Source: Paragemmobacter straminiformis
GTDB lineage: Bacteria > Pseudomonadota > Alphaproteobacteria > Rhodobacterales > Rhodobacteraceae
Reading direction: 5' to 3'
Assembly (NCBI RefSeq): GCF_014243445.1
Contig: NZ_JACLQD010000003.1
Location: forward strand, 186,001 to 250,000
DNA: 64,000 nucleotides
Shown here: piece by piece, positions 1-8,180 of the stretch
Layout of the letters: each line of letters starts with the position of its first letter
How positions within the stretch are numbered: position 1 is the first letter of the stretch
The notes under the pieces: generated by a model
What the model saw: only the letters and a program-made list of their open reading frames with translations
Told to the model about the DNA's origin: nothing
The model's database searches: none
Made by a program: the position numbers and the translations under genes

Positions 1-10
1 GGCCAATTCA

Positions 11-104
11 CCCCCCGAGGATATTTGCAGCAAGAGGAAGCGGGGCATGCCTTCCTCTTGCCCTAAATATCCTCGGGGGGTGCGGGGGGCAGACGGCCCC
101 CCGC
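11..104. repeat. Composite intergenic palindrome downstream of alkB-like gene
   Basis: Two stacked inverted repeats. The outer pair is CCCCCCGAGGATATTT at 11-26 facing AAATATCCTCGGGGGG at 65-80. The second is GCGGGGGGC (82-90), a 5-nt loop, then GCCCCCCGC (96-104). Related elements recur at about 10.8, 16.2, 17.8, 23.6 and 57.07 kb, always at gene ends. They probably act as REP-like elements or bidirectional terminators; the role is inferred and only the palindromes are seen. Confidence 0.75.
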
Positions 105-124
105 TGCCAGCGGGTAGGGCGCTT

Positions 125-197
125 TTGCGCCTCGCCTTTCAGGCTGCGGCGCGGGTTTTGACAGTATTGCGCCTCGCCTTTCAGGCTGCGGCGCGGG
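125..197. repeat. 31-bp direct repeat duplicating the alkB-like gene tail
   Basis: A 31-bp block starting TTGCGCCTCGCCTTTCAGGC occurs at 125-155 and again, identically, at 167-197 (period 42 bp). The right copy contains the last codons and the TGA of the minus-strand AlkB-like gene. The left copy is a non-coding duplicate just beyond the stop and also carries an in-frame-looking TGA. It looks like a recent small tandem duplication. Confidence 0.85.
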
Positions 198-1317
198 GGC
201 GGGGGTTTTGCGCCTTGTTATAGGCGTGCCAGTCGGTGACATCGGGGTAAAATGTCCGCCGCCATGCGCGGACGCGGGGGTTCATGATGCGCCGCCAGAG
301 CGGGGGGACAAGGGCTGCCATCGTCATCAGCGGGTAGCCGAGGGGAAGTTGCGGCGCCTCTGAGGCATCGTAGGTTTGCAGAAGGGGAAAGCGCCGGTCG
401 GGTTTGTAGTGATGGTCCGAGTGGCGTTGCAGGTTGATAAGCAGCCAGTTCGACGCGCGGTGCGAGGCGTTCCACGAATGGCGCGGCAGGACATGTTCGT
501 ATTTCCCGTTCCCCAGGTGGCGGCGGGTCAGGCCGTAATGTTCGATGTAATTGACAAGCTCGAGTTGCCACACCGCAACCAGCGCCTGATAAAGGAACAG
601 GCCAAGGCCCCAGATCCCGCCAAGGGTAAGGGCCAGCGCGAGCATGAGGGCTTGCAGGGTCCAGTAGCGCCAATAGGGGTTCGAGCGGTCGCGCCATGTC
701 AGCCCCTTGCGGGCGAGGAGGGCGCATTCGGCCCGCCACGCCGAGCGGCGGCATTGGTAGAGGACGCGGGGAAAGAAGCGGTGGAAGCCCTCGTTATAGC
801 GCGCGGTGACCGGATCGGCGGGAGTGCCGACCCAAAGGTGATGCACGCGCAGGTGTTCCGAGCGGAAATGGCTGTAAAGGACCATCGCAAGCAGGATGTC
901 GCCCAGCCAGCGTTCGAGCCGTGATTTCTGGTGCATCAGCTCGTGGCTGTAGTTGATGCCCACCGTGCCCGAGACGATGCCCACACCGAAGAACACCGCG
1001 ATCTTTTCGGCAGCGCCCAGATGGGCGGCCTGCGGGACATAGGCGATCAGGCCGAAGAGGGTGACGAGTTGGACCGGAACCCAGAGCAGCGTGACAAGGC
1101 GATAGGCGTGGAGCGATGACTCGGGGGTGGCGGGGTCGGGGTTATCCTCGTTCCGTCCGGCGAGGGCGTCGAGGACCGAGAAGAGGCCCCAGCTTGCCAG
1201 TGGCGGGAGCAGAAGCGCCCATCCGCCGAAGGCCGCCGCGGCGATGACCGAAGGCGGCAAAAGGAGCGAGAGCCAGAAGGGAAGGGCTGCCGGAAGGGGG
1301 GTGCGGTTGCGGATCAT
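181..1317 (-). CDS. alkB: AlkB-type integral membrane alkane 1-monooxygenase
   Basis: A 378-residue membrane non-haem di-iron hydroxylase; the family oxidises the terminal carbon of alkanes or related hydrophobic chains at the inner membrane, using electrons from rubredoxin. The histidine clusters of the family are present in order: HELMH (about 125-129), HLRVHH (about 155-160), the NYIEHYGL signature and LQRHSDHH near residue 315. Hydrophobic segments lie at about 12-50, 73-95, 105-122 and 245-270. The ATG at 1317 is chosen because upstream in-frame sequence is proline-rich and unlike the family N-terminus. No rubredoxin or rubredoxin reductase gene lies nearby, so the redox partner must be encoded elsewhere. 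The 3' end is duplicated just downstream. A xylene-monooxygenase-like or other fatty-chain hydroxylase is the main alternative, so the substrate is uncertain. Confidence 0.85.
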   Translation of the reverse strand: MIRNRTPLPAALPFWLSLLLPPSVIAAAAFGGWALLLPPLASWGLFSVLDALAGRNEDNPDPATPESSLHAYRLVTLLWVPVQLVTLFGLIAYVPQAAHLGAAEKIAVFFGVGIVSGTVGINYSHELMHQKSRLERWLGDILLAMVLYSHFRSEHLRVHHLWVGTPADPVTARYNEGFHRFFPRVLYQCRRSAWRAECALLARKGLTWRDRSNPYWRYWTLQALMLALALTLGGIWGLGLFLYQALVAVWQLELVNYIEHYGLTRRHLGNGKYEHVLPRHSWNASHRASNWLLINLQRHSDHHYKPDRRFPLLQTYDASEAPQLPLGYPLMTMAALVPPLWRRIMNPRVRAWRRTFYPDVTDWHAYNKAQNPRPRAAA

Positions 1318-1465
1318 GGTTACTCGTTCATCGCCTTGCGTGCTGCACCCTGCTGCGGGAGGGGGCGGGTGTGCGGCCTTGGGGCAAGATTGCACGGCTT
1401 TGCGGCAGCGGGGAAGTGTGACGCTTGGTCAGGGGGGGCAAGGGGCGGGGTCAGGGGGGGCGGGG

Positions 1466-2530
1466 TCAGGGATGCGCGCGCCCGTTGGCGGCAAGGTCAT
1501 GGGCCTTGCGCATGACGGTGGGCAGGTCGGCGGGGCGGAAGGTGGCTTGCGGGTGCCATTCGCCGCGCAGGGGGTTGGTGCCTTGGGCGAGGGTGGCGGT
1601 CTGGACGGTCAGGATCAGGTGGAAATGGGTGAAGGTGTGGCGCACCTCTCCCGCCGCCTGCCAGTCGGCGGGGGCGGGGGCGGGGCCGCCCGCGCCGTCC
1701 CAGCCGGTGCCGGGAAAGCCGAGCATGCCGCCGAGAAGGCCACGGTCGGGGCGGCGTTCGAGAAGCCAGTCACCGCCGGTGCTGCGGGCGATCCAGACGG
1801 TGCCCTCCCGCAGGGGTTTGGCGGCTTTGGGCGTTTTGCGGGGAAGGGTGGCCTCGACCCCCTCGGCGCGGGCGCGGCAGGGGCTGCGCCACGGGCAGAT
1901 GCCGCAGGCGGGGCTGCGCGGGGTGCAGATGGTGGCGCCAAGGTCCATGATGGCCTGGGCATAGTCGCCCGCGCGCGCGGCGGGGGTAAGTTCAGCGGCG
2001 AGGCGGGTGAGTTCCGCTTTCGACGCGGGCAGCGGGTCGGTGACGAGGCGGAGGCGCGAGATCACGCGTTCCACATTGCCGTCGACCACGGTGGCGGCTT
2101 CGTCATGGGCGATCGAGGCGATGGCGGCGGCGGTATAGGGGCCGATGCCGGGAAGGGTGAGGAGGGCCTCGCGCGTTGCGGGGAAAATGCCGCCGTGCAG
2201 GTCGACCACGGCGCGGGCGCAGGCGAGCAGGTTGCGGGCGCGGGCGTAGTAGCCGAGGCCCGCCCATTCGGCCATGACATCGGCATCGGCGGCGGCGGCA
2301 AGGTCGGCCACGGTGGGCCAGCGGGCGGTGAAGCGGGTGAAGTAGTCGCGCACGGCGGCGACGGTGGTCTGTTGCAGCATCACCTCGGACAGCCAGACGC
2401 GGTACGGATCGGGCTTTGTGCCATTCCGGCGGTCGGCGGGCGGGGTGCGCCACGGCATGGAACGGGCGTGGACATCATACCAGTCGAGCAGAAGCGCGGG
2501 CAGGTCGGGGGTATCGGCGCTGTCACGCAT
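1466..2530 (-). CDS. mutY: A/G-specific adenine DNA glycosylase MutY
   Basis: Base-excision repair enzyme (354 aa) that removes adenine mispaired with 8-oxoguanine. Visible motifs are MPWR near residue 25, the SEVMLQQT helix with catalytic Glu49, the helix-hairpin-helix LPGIGPYTAAA at about 126-136, the catalytic Asp in VVDGNVERV (Asp150), and the [4Fe-4S] cysteines 202, 209, 212 and 218 with the family spacing C-X6-C-X2-C-X5-C. The C-terminal third is the NUDIX-like 8-oxoG recognition domain. Length is normal for the family. The gene is divergent from the DUF721 gene, with about 80 bp between their starts that must hold both promoters. Confidence 0.97.
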   Translation of the reverse strand: MRDSADTPDLPALLLDWYDVHARSMPWRTPPADRRNGTKPDPYRVWLSEVMLQQTTVAAVRDYFTRFTARWPTVADLAAAADADVMAEWAGLGYYARARNLLACARAVVDLHGGIFPATREALLTLPGIGPYTAAAIASIAHDEAATVVDGNVERVISRLRLVTDPLPASKAELTRLAAELTPAARAGDYAQAIMDLGATICTPRSPACGICPWRSPCRARAEGVEATLPRKTPKAAKPLREGTVWIARSTGGDWLLERRPDRGLLGGMLGFPGTGWDGAGGPAPAPADWQAAGEVRHTFTHFHLILTVQTATLAQGTNPLRGEWHPQATFRPADLPTVMRKAHDLAANGRAHP

Positions 2531-2611
2531 TCTTTATGGCCTGTCATGGGTCGGCATTTGCAAGCCGGTGGGCTGGCTGCATAGAATAGCGGCAAGAGCC
2601 GAAAGGACCAG

Positions 2612-3136
2612 ATGAGCAAAGCACCCCTGCCACCGCCCAACCCTTCGCGACGGATGCGCGGGTTCGAGCCGACCTTCGGGCTGGTGAAGGACCCCATCCG
2701 CGCGGCGGGCGAGTCGCGCGGCTTTGCCGTAACGCGGTTGCTGACGCATTGGCCCGAGGTGGTGGGCGAGGAGCTTGCCGGAATGACGCGGCCGGTGAAG
2801 ATCGGCTATGCGCGCGACGGGTTCGGGGCGACGTTGACGGTGCTTGTGTCTTCGGCCCATGCGCCGATGGTGCAGATGCAACTGCCCAAGATCATCGAGA
2901 AGGTGAACGCGGTTTACGGCTATGCCGCCATCTCGCGCATCAGCCTGACACAGACCGCCCCCACGGGTTTTGCCGAAGGTCAGGCCGAGTTCATGCCCGC
3001 GCCCAAGGTCGCAGCCAAGCCCGATCCGGTGGTTCTGGCCAAGGCCGCCGAGACGGCGGCACCCATCGCCGATGCGGGTTTGCGGGCGGCCCTTGAAGCC
3101 CTTGCCCAAAACATCTTAACTCGTCGCAAGACATAA
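2612..3136 (+). CDS. DUF721/DciA-like protein
   Basis: A 174-residue protein with the DUF721 (DciA-like) fold at about residues 35-115: an aromatic-rich start (LLTHWPEVVGEELAG) followed by a beta-rich stretch with VLVSSAHAPMVQMQLPKI. DciA proteins help load the replicative helicase DnaB in bacteria that lack DnaC; many alphaproteobacterial DUF721 members are only assigned by domain. The C-terminal 50 residues are Ala/Pro-rich and probably flexible. It lies directly upstream of the thioredoxin-fold gene, 14 bp away, in the order DUF721-DsbA common in Rhodobacterales, which suggests co-transcription. Helicase loading is inferred from the family. Confidence 0.8.
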   Translation: MSKAPLPPPNPSRRMRGFEPTFGLVKDPIRAAGESRGFAVTRLLTHWPEVVGEELAGMTRPVKIGYARDGFGATLTVLVSSAHAPMVQMQLPKIIEKVNAVYGYAAISRISLTQTAPTGFAEGQAEFMPAPKVAAKPDPVVLAKAAETAAPIADAGLRAALEALAQNILTRRKT

Positions 3137-3150
3137 GAAGGTTGAACGAT

Positions 3151-3783
3151 ATGCTGAAGAAATTGGCCGCCGTGCTGGCGCTTGCCCTGACCCCGATGCT
3201 GGCCCATGCGCAAGAGGCGACGCCGTCGCCTTCGCCCGCTGCATCGCCTGCGGTCGAGGTGCAGGATTTCTCGCTGGGGGATCCGGCGGCAAAGGTGCAG
3301 ATCACGGAATATGCCTCGTTCACCTGCCCGCATTGCGCGCGGTTCCACGAAACGGTCTGGTCGGACCTGAAGAAGAATTACATCGACACCGGAAAGGTGC
3401 ATTTCACCTATCGCGAGGTGTATTTCGACCGCTACGGGCTTTGGGCGGCGATGATGGCGCGCTGCGGGGGCGAACTGCGGTATTTCGGGATCGTCGACAT
3501 CCTGTTCAGCACGCAAAAGGAATGGGCGGGGTCCGAGGATCCGAATGTCACGGTTGAAAACCTGAAAAAGATCGGGCGCTCGGTCGGGATGGATGATGCG
3601 GGCCTTGATGTCTGCATGAAGGATCAGGCGCAGGCCGAGGCGCTGGTGGCGCATTTCCAGAAGGGCATGACCGACGACGGGATTGAAGGGACGCCGACTT
3701 TCATCGTCAACGGCACCAAGCATTCGGGCGAGATGTCCTACGAGGAATTCGCCAAGATCGTCGATGACGAGCTGGCGAAGTAA
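3151..3783 (+). CDS. DsbA-family periplasmic thiol oxidoreductase
   Basis: A 210-residue thioredoxin-fold protein of the DsbA/Com1-like type. A signal peptide is clear (MLKKLAAVLALAL, cleavage after AHA at about residue 20), followed by a short Pro/Ser/Ala linker and the active site CPHC at residues 59-62. The cis-proline loop is GIEGTPTFIVNG near residue 185. It should introduce or isomerise disulfides in exported proteins. An in-frame TTG lies at 3142, but ATG 3151 is preferred because AGAAGG at 3136-3141 gives a 9-nt spacing. The stop overlaps the next start by one base (TAATG), so translation is probably coupled. Confidence 0.9.
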   Translation: MLKKLAAVLALALTPMLAHAQEATPSPSPAASPAVEVQDFSLGDPAAKVQITEYASFTCPHCARFHETVWSDLKKNYIDTGKVHFTYREVYFDRYGLWAAMMARCGGELRYFGIVDILFSTQKEWAGSEDPNVTVENLKKIGRSVGMDDAGLDVCMKDQAQAEALVAHFQKGMTDDGIEGTPTFIVNGTKHSGEMSYEEFAKIVDDELAK

Positions 3784-4910
3784 TGTCCGCACCCCTTGCC
3801 GGAATAAAGGTCGTCGAACTGGCGCGGATTCTGGCTGGCCCCTGGGCTGGCCAGACCCTTGCCGACCTTGGCGCGGATGTGGTCAAGGTCGAGGCGCCCG
3901 AGGGGGATGATACCCGCCGCTGGGGGCCGCCTTTCATCGAGCGCGAGGGGGACCGTTCGGCCGCCTATTTCCACGCGACCAATCGGGGCAAGCGGTCGAT
4001 CACCTGCGATTTCCGCGAGCCCGCGGGGCAAGAGGTGGTGCGGCGGCTGGTGGCCGGGGCCGATGTGGTGATCGAGAATTTCAAGGTGGGCGGGCTGGCG
4101 AAATACGGGCTGGATTATGAAAGCCTGCGCGCGGTGAACCCGCGTCTGATCTATTGTTCGATCACCGGTTTCGGGCAGACCGGCCCCTATGCGCATCGGG
4201 CGGGCTATGACTTCATCATTCAGGGCATGGCCGGATTGATGAGCGTGACAGGCGCGCCGGACGGGCAGCCGCAAAAGGTGGGCGTGGCGGTGACCGATGT
4301 GTTCACCGGCGTCTATGCGGCGACGGCGATTCTGGCGGCGCTGGTGCAGCGGGGGGTGACCGGCACGGGGCAGCATATCGACATGGCGCTGATGGATGTG
4401 GCGGTTTCCATCATGGCGAACCAGTCGATGAACTACCTTGCCACGGGTGTCGCGCCGAAGATGATGGGCAACGCGCATCCGAACCTTGCGCCCTATGCCG
4501 TGTTCGATTGCGCCGACGGGTGGATCATTCTGGCCACGGGGAATGACGGGCAATACCGCAAGCTGTGCGGGATTCTGGGGCTTGGCGATATGGCCGGGGC
4601 GGCAGAGTTCCTGACGAATGCCGACAGGATCGCCAACCGCGAGGCGATGACGGCGCGGATCACGGCGGCGACAAAGGGCTGGGCCAAGGCGGATCTGTTG
4701 GCCGCCTGCGAGGCCGAGGGGGTTCCGGCTGGGCCGATCAACGATCTGGCCGAGGTGTTCGCGGACCCGCAGGTTATCGCCCGGGGGATGCAGCTTGACC
4801 TTGGCGGCGTGCCGGGGGTGCGGTCGCCCTTTACCTTCTCGGATGCCGAATTGGCGCTGGACCGCGCCGCTCCGAAACTGGGCGAGCATCAGGACGAGGT
4901 TTCGGGCTAA
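3783..4910 (+). CDS. CaiB/BaiF (class III) CoA-transferase
   Basis: A 375-residue type III CoA-transferase that moves CoA between carboxylic acids through an aspartyl-CoA intermediate. The N-terminal Rossmann-like part begins [16 protein letters not shown] and includes [12 protein letters not shown]; the segment [18 protein letters not shown] is typical, and Asp172 in VAVTDVFTG lies where the catalytic Asp of formyl-CoA transferase aligns. The substrate cannot be told from sequence. The start ATG overlaps the DsbA-like stop by one base. At its 3' end it overlaps lpxK tail to tail: the TAA at 4908-4910 and lpxK's TAG on the other strand share bases. Confidence 0.92.
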   Translation: MSAPLAGIKVVELARILAGPWAGQTLADLGADVVKVEAPEGDDTRRWGPPFIEREGDRSAAYFHATNRGKRSITCDFREPAGQEVVRRLVAGADVVIENFKVGGLAKYGLDYESLRAVNPRLIYCSITGFGQTGPYAHRAGYDFIIQGMAGLMSVTGAPDGQPQKVGVAVTDVFTGVYAATAILAALVQRGVTGTGQHIDMALMDVAVSIMANQSMNYLATGVAPKMMGNAHPNLAPYAVFDCADGWIILATGNDGQYRKLCGILGLGDMAGAAEFLTNADRIANREAMTARITAATKGWAKADLLAACEAEGVPAGPINDLAEVFADPQVIARGMQLDLGGVPGVRSPFTFSDAELALDRAAPKLGEHQDEVSG

Positions 4911-5896
4911 AGGCCCAAGGCAGCAAAGGCTTTGTCGAGCGGGGACCAGTCGTCCAGCGCAAGGCGGACGGGGAAGGTCAGCACCTTGGGGCGGAAGGAC
5001 GCGGGCAGGCGCACGGCGTCTTTCTCGGTCGTGACAAGCTGCGCGCCACGGGCTTTCGATTCGAGTTCGAGCCGTGTCAGCAGCGGCAGCGACAGCGGCT
5101 GATGATCGCCAAGCGCGACGGTGCGGATGAGGTCGGCCCCTTCGGCGCGCAGGCTGGCGAAGAATTTCTCGGGCCTGCCGATGCCCGCAAAGGCGATGGT
5201 GCGGGTGCCTTGCCAGTCCATGCCCATGCGCAGGGGGTTCAGGCTTGCGGTCAGATGCGGCAGGGGAAGGGCGGGCCATTGGCGGGCAAAGGCGGCCTGC
5301 GCCCCGGGCGGGCCGATGGACAGGATCAGGTCGGCGCGGGCAAGGCCCGTGGCAACCGGCTCGCGCAGCGGGCCTGCGGGCAGGCAGCGGGCGTTGCCGA
5401 AACCGGTGGCGGCATCGACGACGACGATGGACAGGTCTTTGACCACGGCAGGGTTCTGGAAACCGTCGTCAAGGATGACGACAGTTGCCCCCGCCGCGCT
5501 TGCGGCCTGCACGCCCGCCGCGCGGTCCTTGGCGACCCATGTCGGGGCAAAGGCCGCAAGAAGCAGGGGTTCGTCCCCCACGAGGGCGGCGTTGTGCTTG
5601 CCCTCGATCACCCGCAGCGGGCCTGTGGCGCTGCCGCCGTAGCCGCGTGTCACCACATGCGGGGTCTGGCCGCGCGCGGTCAGCCGTTCGATCAGGGCGA
5701 TGGCCGTAGGGGTCTTGCCCGTGCCGCCGACGTTGATGTTGCCGATGCAGATGACGGGGATGCCCGCCTTGACCCCGCCTTGGCGCAGGCGGCGGGCGGT
5801 CGCGGCGGCATAGGCCCGGCCGAGCGGTGCCAGCAGCCGCGCCTGCCATGCGGGGCGGTCGGGCGGGGTGGACCAGAAGGCGGGCGGGCGCATCAT
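4907..5896 (-). CDS. lpxK: Tetraacyldisaccharide 4'-kinase LpxK
   Basis: Inner-membrane kinase (329 aa) that phosphorylates the 4' position of the lipid A disaccharide precursor. The P-loop is [14 protein letters not shown] at about residues 53-66, preceded by the usual [10 protein letters not shown] strand. An N-terminal hydrophobic/basic segment is consistent with membrane association. The start ATG at 5896 overlaps the TGA of waaA (ATGA); a second in-frame ATG follows directly at 5893. It is the last gene of the DUF4170-waaA-lpxK operon, so lipid A phosphorylation and Kdo addition are probably co-expressed. Confidence 0.95.
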   Translation of the reverse strand: MMRPPAFWSTPPDRPAWQARLLAPLGRAYAAATARRLRQGGVKAGIPVICIGNINVGGTGKTPTAIALIERLTARGQTPHVVTRGYGGSATGPLRVIEGKHNAALVGDEPLLLAAFAPTWVAKDRAAGVQAASAAGATVVILDDGFQNPAVVKDLSIVVVDAATGFGNARCLPAGPLREPVATGLARADLILSIGPPGAQAAFARQWPALPLPHLTASLNPLRMGMDWQGTRTIAFAGIGRPEKFFASLRAEGADLIRTVALGDHQPLSLPLLTRLELESKARGAQLVTTEKDAVRLPASFRPKVLTFPVRLALDDWSPLDKAFAALGL

Positions 5897-7086
5897 TCGC
5901 CATCCGTGATGTTGCGGATGAGGAGATGGACCTTGTCCGTCACCTCGGCCCCGTCCGAGGTGACAGCCCATGCGGCCTGCGCCAGACGCGCGGCGCGGTC
6001 GGGCGAGAGAAGGTCGCCCAAAGCCTCGGCCAGATCGGTGGGCGAGCCTACGGCGCGGGCGGCGCGGGCGGCGCCCAGACGGCCGAAGGTGGTGCCGAAC
6101 AGGCCGGGGCGCGGGCCGTAGAGGATGGCCGAACCAAGGGCCGCAGGTTCGAGCGGGTCACGGATGCAGCCCTGACCCGACAGGCTGCCGCCCATGAAGG
6201 TGATGGGCGCAAGCCGGTACCAGAGGCCGAATTCCTGTGCGTTGTCGGCGATGTAAACTTCGGTCTCGGTGTCGGGTTCCTGATCTTCCGAGCGGCGGGC
6301 GACGGTCCAGCCTTCGGCCTCGGCCATGCGCGCGGCGAGGGGTTCGGCGCGGGCGGGGTCTTCGGGAACGATGATCAGCAACAGGCGGTGGGCAAGGCGC
6401 AGCGCGGCGCGATGGGCGGTGATGGCGGCGGCTTCCTCGGCCTCGGGCAGGCTGGCGGCCAGCCAGACGGGGCGGGTGGCAAGCTGCCGCGCGAGGGCTT
6501 CGCGTTCGGCTTCGAGATGGGGAAGGGCGGCGGATTCCTCTTCCATCTTGCCCGTCACCTCGACCGCCGAAAGCGAGGCCCCTGCCTTGCGGAAGGCGCG
6601 GGCCGAGGCTTCGTCGATGGTCAGCACATGGCGGAAGGTCGCGAGCAGGCCGCGCATCAGGCCGGGATACCAGCCATCGCGCTCGCGCAGGATATAGGGC
6701 ATGCGGCCGGCAACCATCAGGACGGGAAGTTTGCGTTCGTTGGCTTCGTGCAGCAGGGCGGGGCGCAGCTCGCCCTCGGAGAAAAGCGCGATCTCGGGGG
6801 CCCAGTGGTCGAGAAAGGCGCGGGCCTCGGCGGGCGTGTCGGCGGGCGGGCGTTGCAGGATCAGCCCCGCGCGGGGCGCGATCTCGGCGGGGCAGGTGAG
6901 CAGGACGGGAAGGCCGTCTTCGTCGATCAGGCGGCGGGCGAGTTCGAGCATGGAGCGCGCCACTTCGGCATTGGGCGCATGCAGCCAGACAAGCCGCCCG
7001 AGAGGGCGCGGCGGCCGGTCGACCGCCTGCCCCGCATCGCGGCGGTTGGACAGGTTGTAGAATGTGAGCCCTAGGGAATAGGCCAT
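5893..7086 (-). CDS. waaA: 3-deoxy-D-manno-octulosonic acid (Kdo) transferase WaaA/KdtA
   Basis: Glycosyltransferase (397 aa) that attaches Kdo to the lipid A precursor at the cytoplasmic face of the inner membrane. The N-terminal acceptor domain begins with [13 protein letters not shown] near residue 32, where the canonical motif is HA-x-SxGE; the putative catalytic Glu is kept but the preceding Ser and Gly are not. The C-terminal donor domain has [20 protein letters not shown], the region binding CMP-Kdo (canonical GGSL...GGxxxLEP-like). The context upstream of lpxK supports the assignment. The divergent N-terminal motif leaves open a specialised second Kdo transferase. Confidence 0.9.
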   Translation of the reverse strand: MAYSLGLTFYNLSNRRDAGQAVDRPPRPLGRLVWLHAPNAEVARSMLELARRLIDEDGLPVLLTCPAEIAPRAGLILQRPPADTPAEARAFLDHWAPEIALFSEGELRPALLHEANERKLPVLMVAGRMPYILRERDGWYPGLMRGLLATFRHVLTIDEASARAFRKAGASLSAVEVTGKMEEESAALPHLEAEREALARQLATRPVWLAASLPEAEEAAAITAHRAALRLAHRLLLIIVPEDPARAEPLAARMAEAEGWTVARRSEDQEPDTETEVYIADNAQEFGLWYRLAPITFMGGSLSGQGCIRDPLEPAALGSAILYGPRPGLFGTTFGRLGAARAARAVGSPTDLAEALGDLLSPDRAARLAQAAWAVTSDGAEVTDKVHLLIRNITDGE

Positions 7087-7098
7087 GAAATGAAAGGT

Positions 7099-7344
7099 TT
7101 ACTCGCCCAGCTCTTCGGTCGACGAGCCTGCGGCGGCCTCGTCCCGCAGGCGGTGGATATGGGCGATGTAATAGCGCATATGCGCGTTGTCGACGGTGCG
7201 CTGGGCTTCGGCCTTCCATGCCGAAAAGGCGGTGGCATAGTCGGGAAACATTCCGACGATGTGGATTTTCGAGACGTCCTTGAAGACGTTCTTCTGGGGG
7301 GAAACCAGTTCGCCGCCGAAAACGAGGTGAAGGCGTTGGGTCAT
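7099..7344 (-). CDS. DUF4170 small protein
   Basis: An 81-residue soluble protein of the DUF4170 family, found in alphaproteobacteria next to Kdo/lipid A genes. It has no signal peptide or membrane segment; conserved-looking features are the VFGGELVSPQ start and an aromatic patch (MRYYIAHIHRL). It ends 12 bp before waaA on the same strand and is almost certainly in that operon. Molecular function is unknown. Confidence 0.85.
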   Translation of the reverse strand: MTQRLHLVFGGELVSPQKNVFKDVSKIHIVGMFPDYATAFSAWKAEAQRTVDNAHMRYYIAHIHRLRDEAAAGSSTEELGE

Positions 7345-7502
7345 CTTTACAGCTGCTCCGAGGGGGAAGAGACGCGCCTAGGGTAACGGGTGGCGGGGCG
7401 GGTTGGAAGGGGGCGCGGGCCTGCCGGCCCCGTGCCATGCCCGGCGCAGGCGGTCTGGCCGCGCCGCCGCGATGCGGGCGGGAAGGGAAGTGGCCGCCCC
7501 GT

Positions 7503-7937
7503 TCAGCGCAAGAGTTCGTAAACCTCGGCGAAATCGGGCGAGAACCTTTGATGCACGAAGGTCCATTGCCCGTCGATCCGCGAGGCGGCAAGAAAGGCGT
7601 AGAGGCGGCCTTTGTCGGCGCCGAACATCATCAGATAGACCTCGAATTCGGTGCTGAGGGGGCGGGCCACCAGCACGGCGCAATCGTCATAGCCCAAGGG
7701 CGCGCGGGCTTCGAGTTCGGCGATCATCGCCTGACGGTCGCCCGTCAGCATCACGGCGGCGGGGTCGAGCGCCTCGGTCAGTTCGCGGTAGTCGCCGCGC
7801 AGGACCGAATCGATCACCGGAGTGAGCAGCGGGGCCGAGCCTGTGGTCAGGCCATCTTCGCACAGACCGGCATGGGCGGCGGGTGCTGCCAGTGCAAGGG
7901 CGGCACAGCAGGCGAGGATGCGGAAAAGCTGGGGCAT
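7503..7937 (-). CDS. Secreted hypothetical protein
   Basis: A 144-residue protein that I do not recognise. ATG 7937 is chosen because it starts a clean signal peptide (MPQLFRILACCAALALA, cleavage after AHA near residue 22); longer in-frame sequence upstream looks non-coding. The mature part has two or three cysteines and alternating hydrophobic segments such as CAVLVARPLSTEFEVYLMMF, resembling a small alpha/beta fold of the NTF2-like kind, but this is only an impression. It lies between DUF4170 and the divergent helicase gene and may be transcribed alone. Confidence 0.7.
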   Translation of the reverse strand: MPQLFRILACCAALALAAPAAHAGLCEDGLTTGSAPLLTPVIDSVLRGDYRELTEALDPAAVMLTGDRQAMIAELEARAPLGYDDCAVLVARPLSTEFEVYLMMFGADKGRLYAFLAASRIDGQWTFVHQRFSPDFAEVYELLR

Positions 7938-8180
7938 GGGCCTGTCGGGGTTGGGATGTCGCCCCAAGCCATAGCCGCTGAAGGCCGGTCGGGGAAGGAA
8001 GATTAACGGCCCGCGCGACGTCAAGGCTGTATACAAAGGGCCGCCGATCCTGTAGGCGGCAGCGTGTTACGGCCCGAGATATCCGGGGCAGGGGGCGAGG
8101 AGGCCGCCCTGCGCAGGGGAGAGAGGTGCCGGACTTTTGGTGCTTTTCGGGCGCGATACGCCGCCCCTTCAGGAAATGAC

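Noticed and set aside
1127-2584. Plus-strand open frame across mutY
   Set aside because: Gly-rich shadow; MutY motifs on the minus strand are complete.
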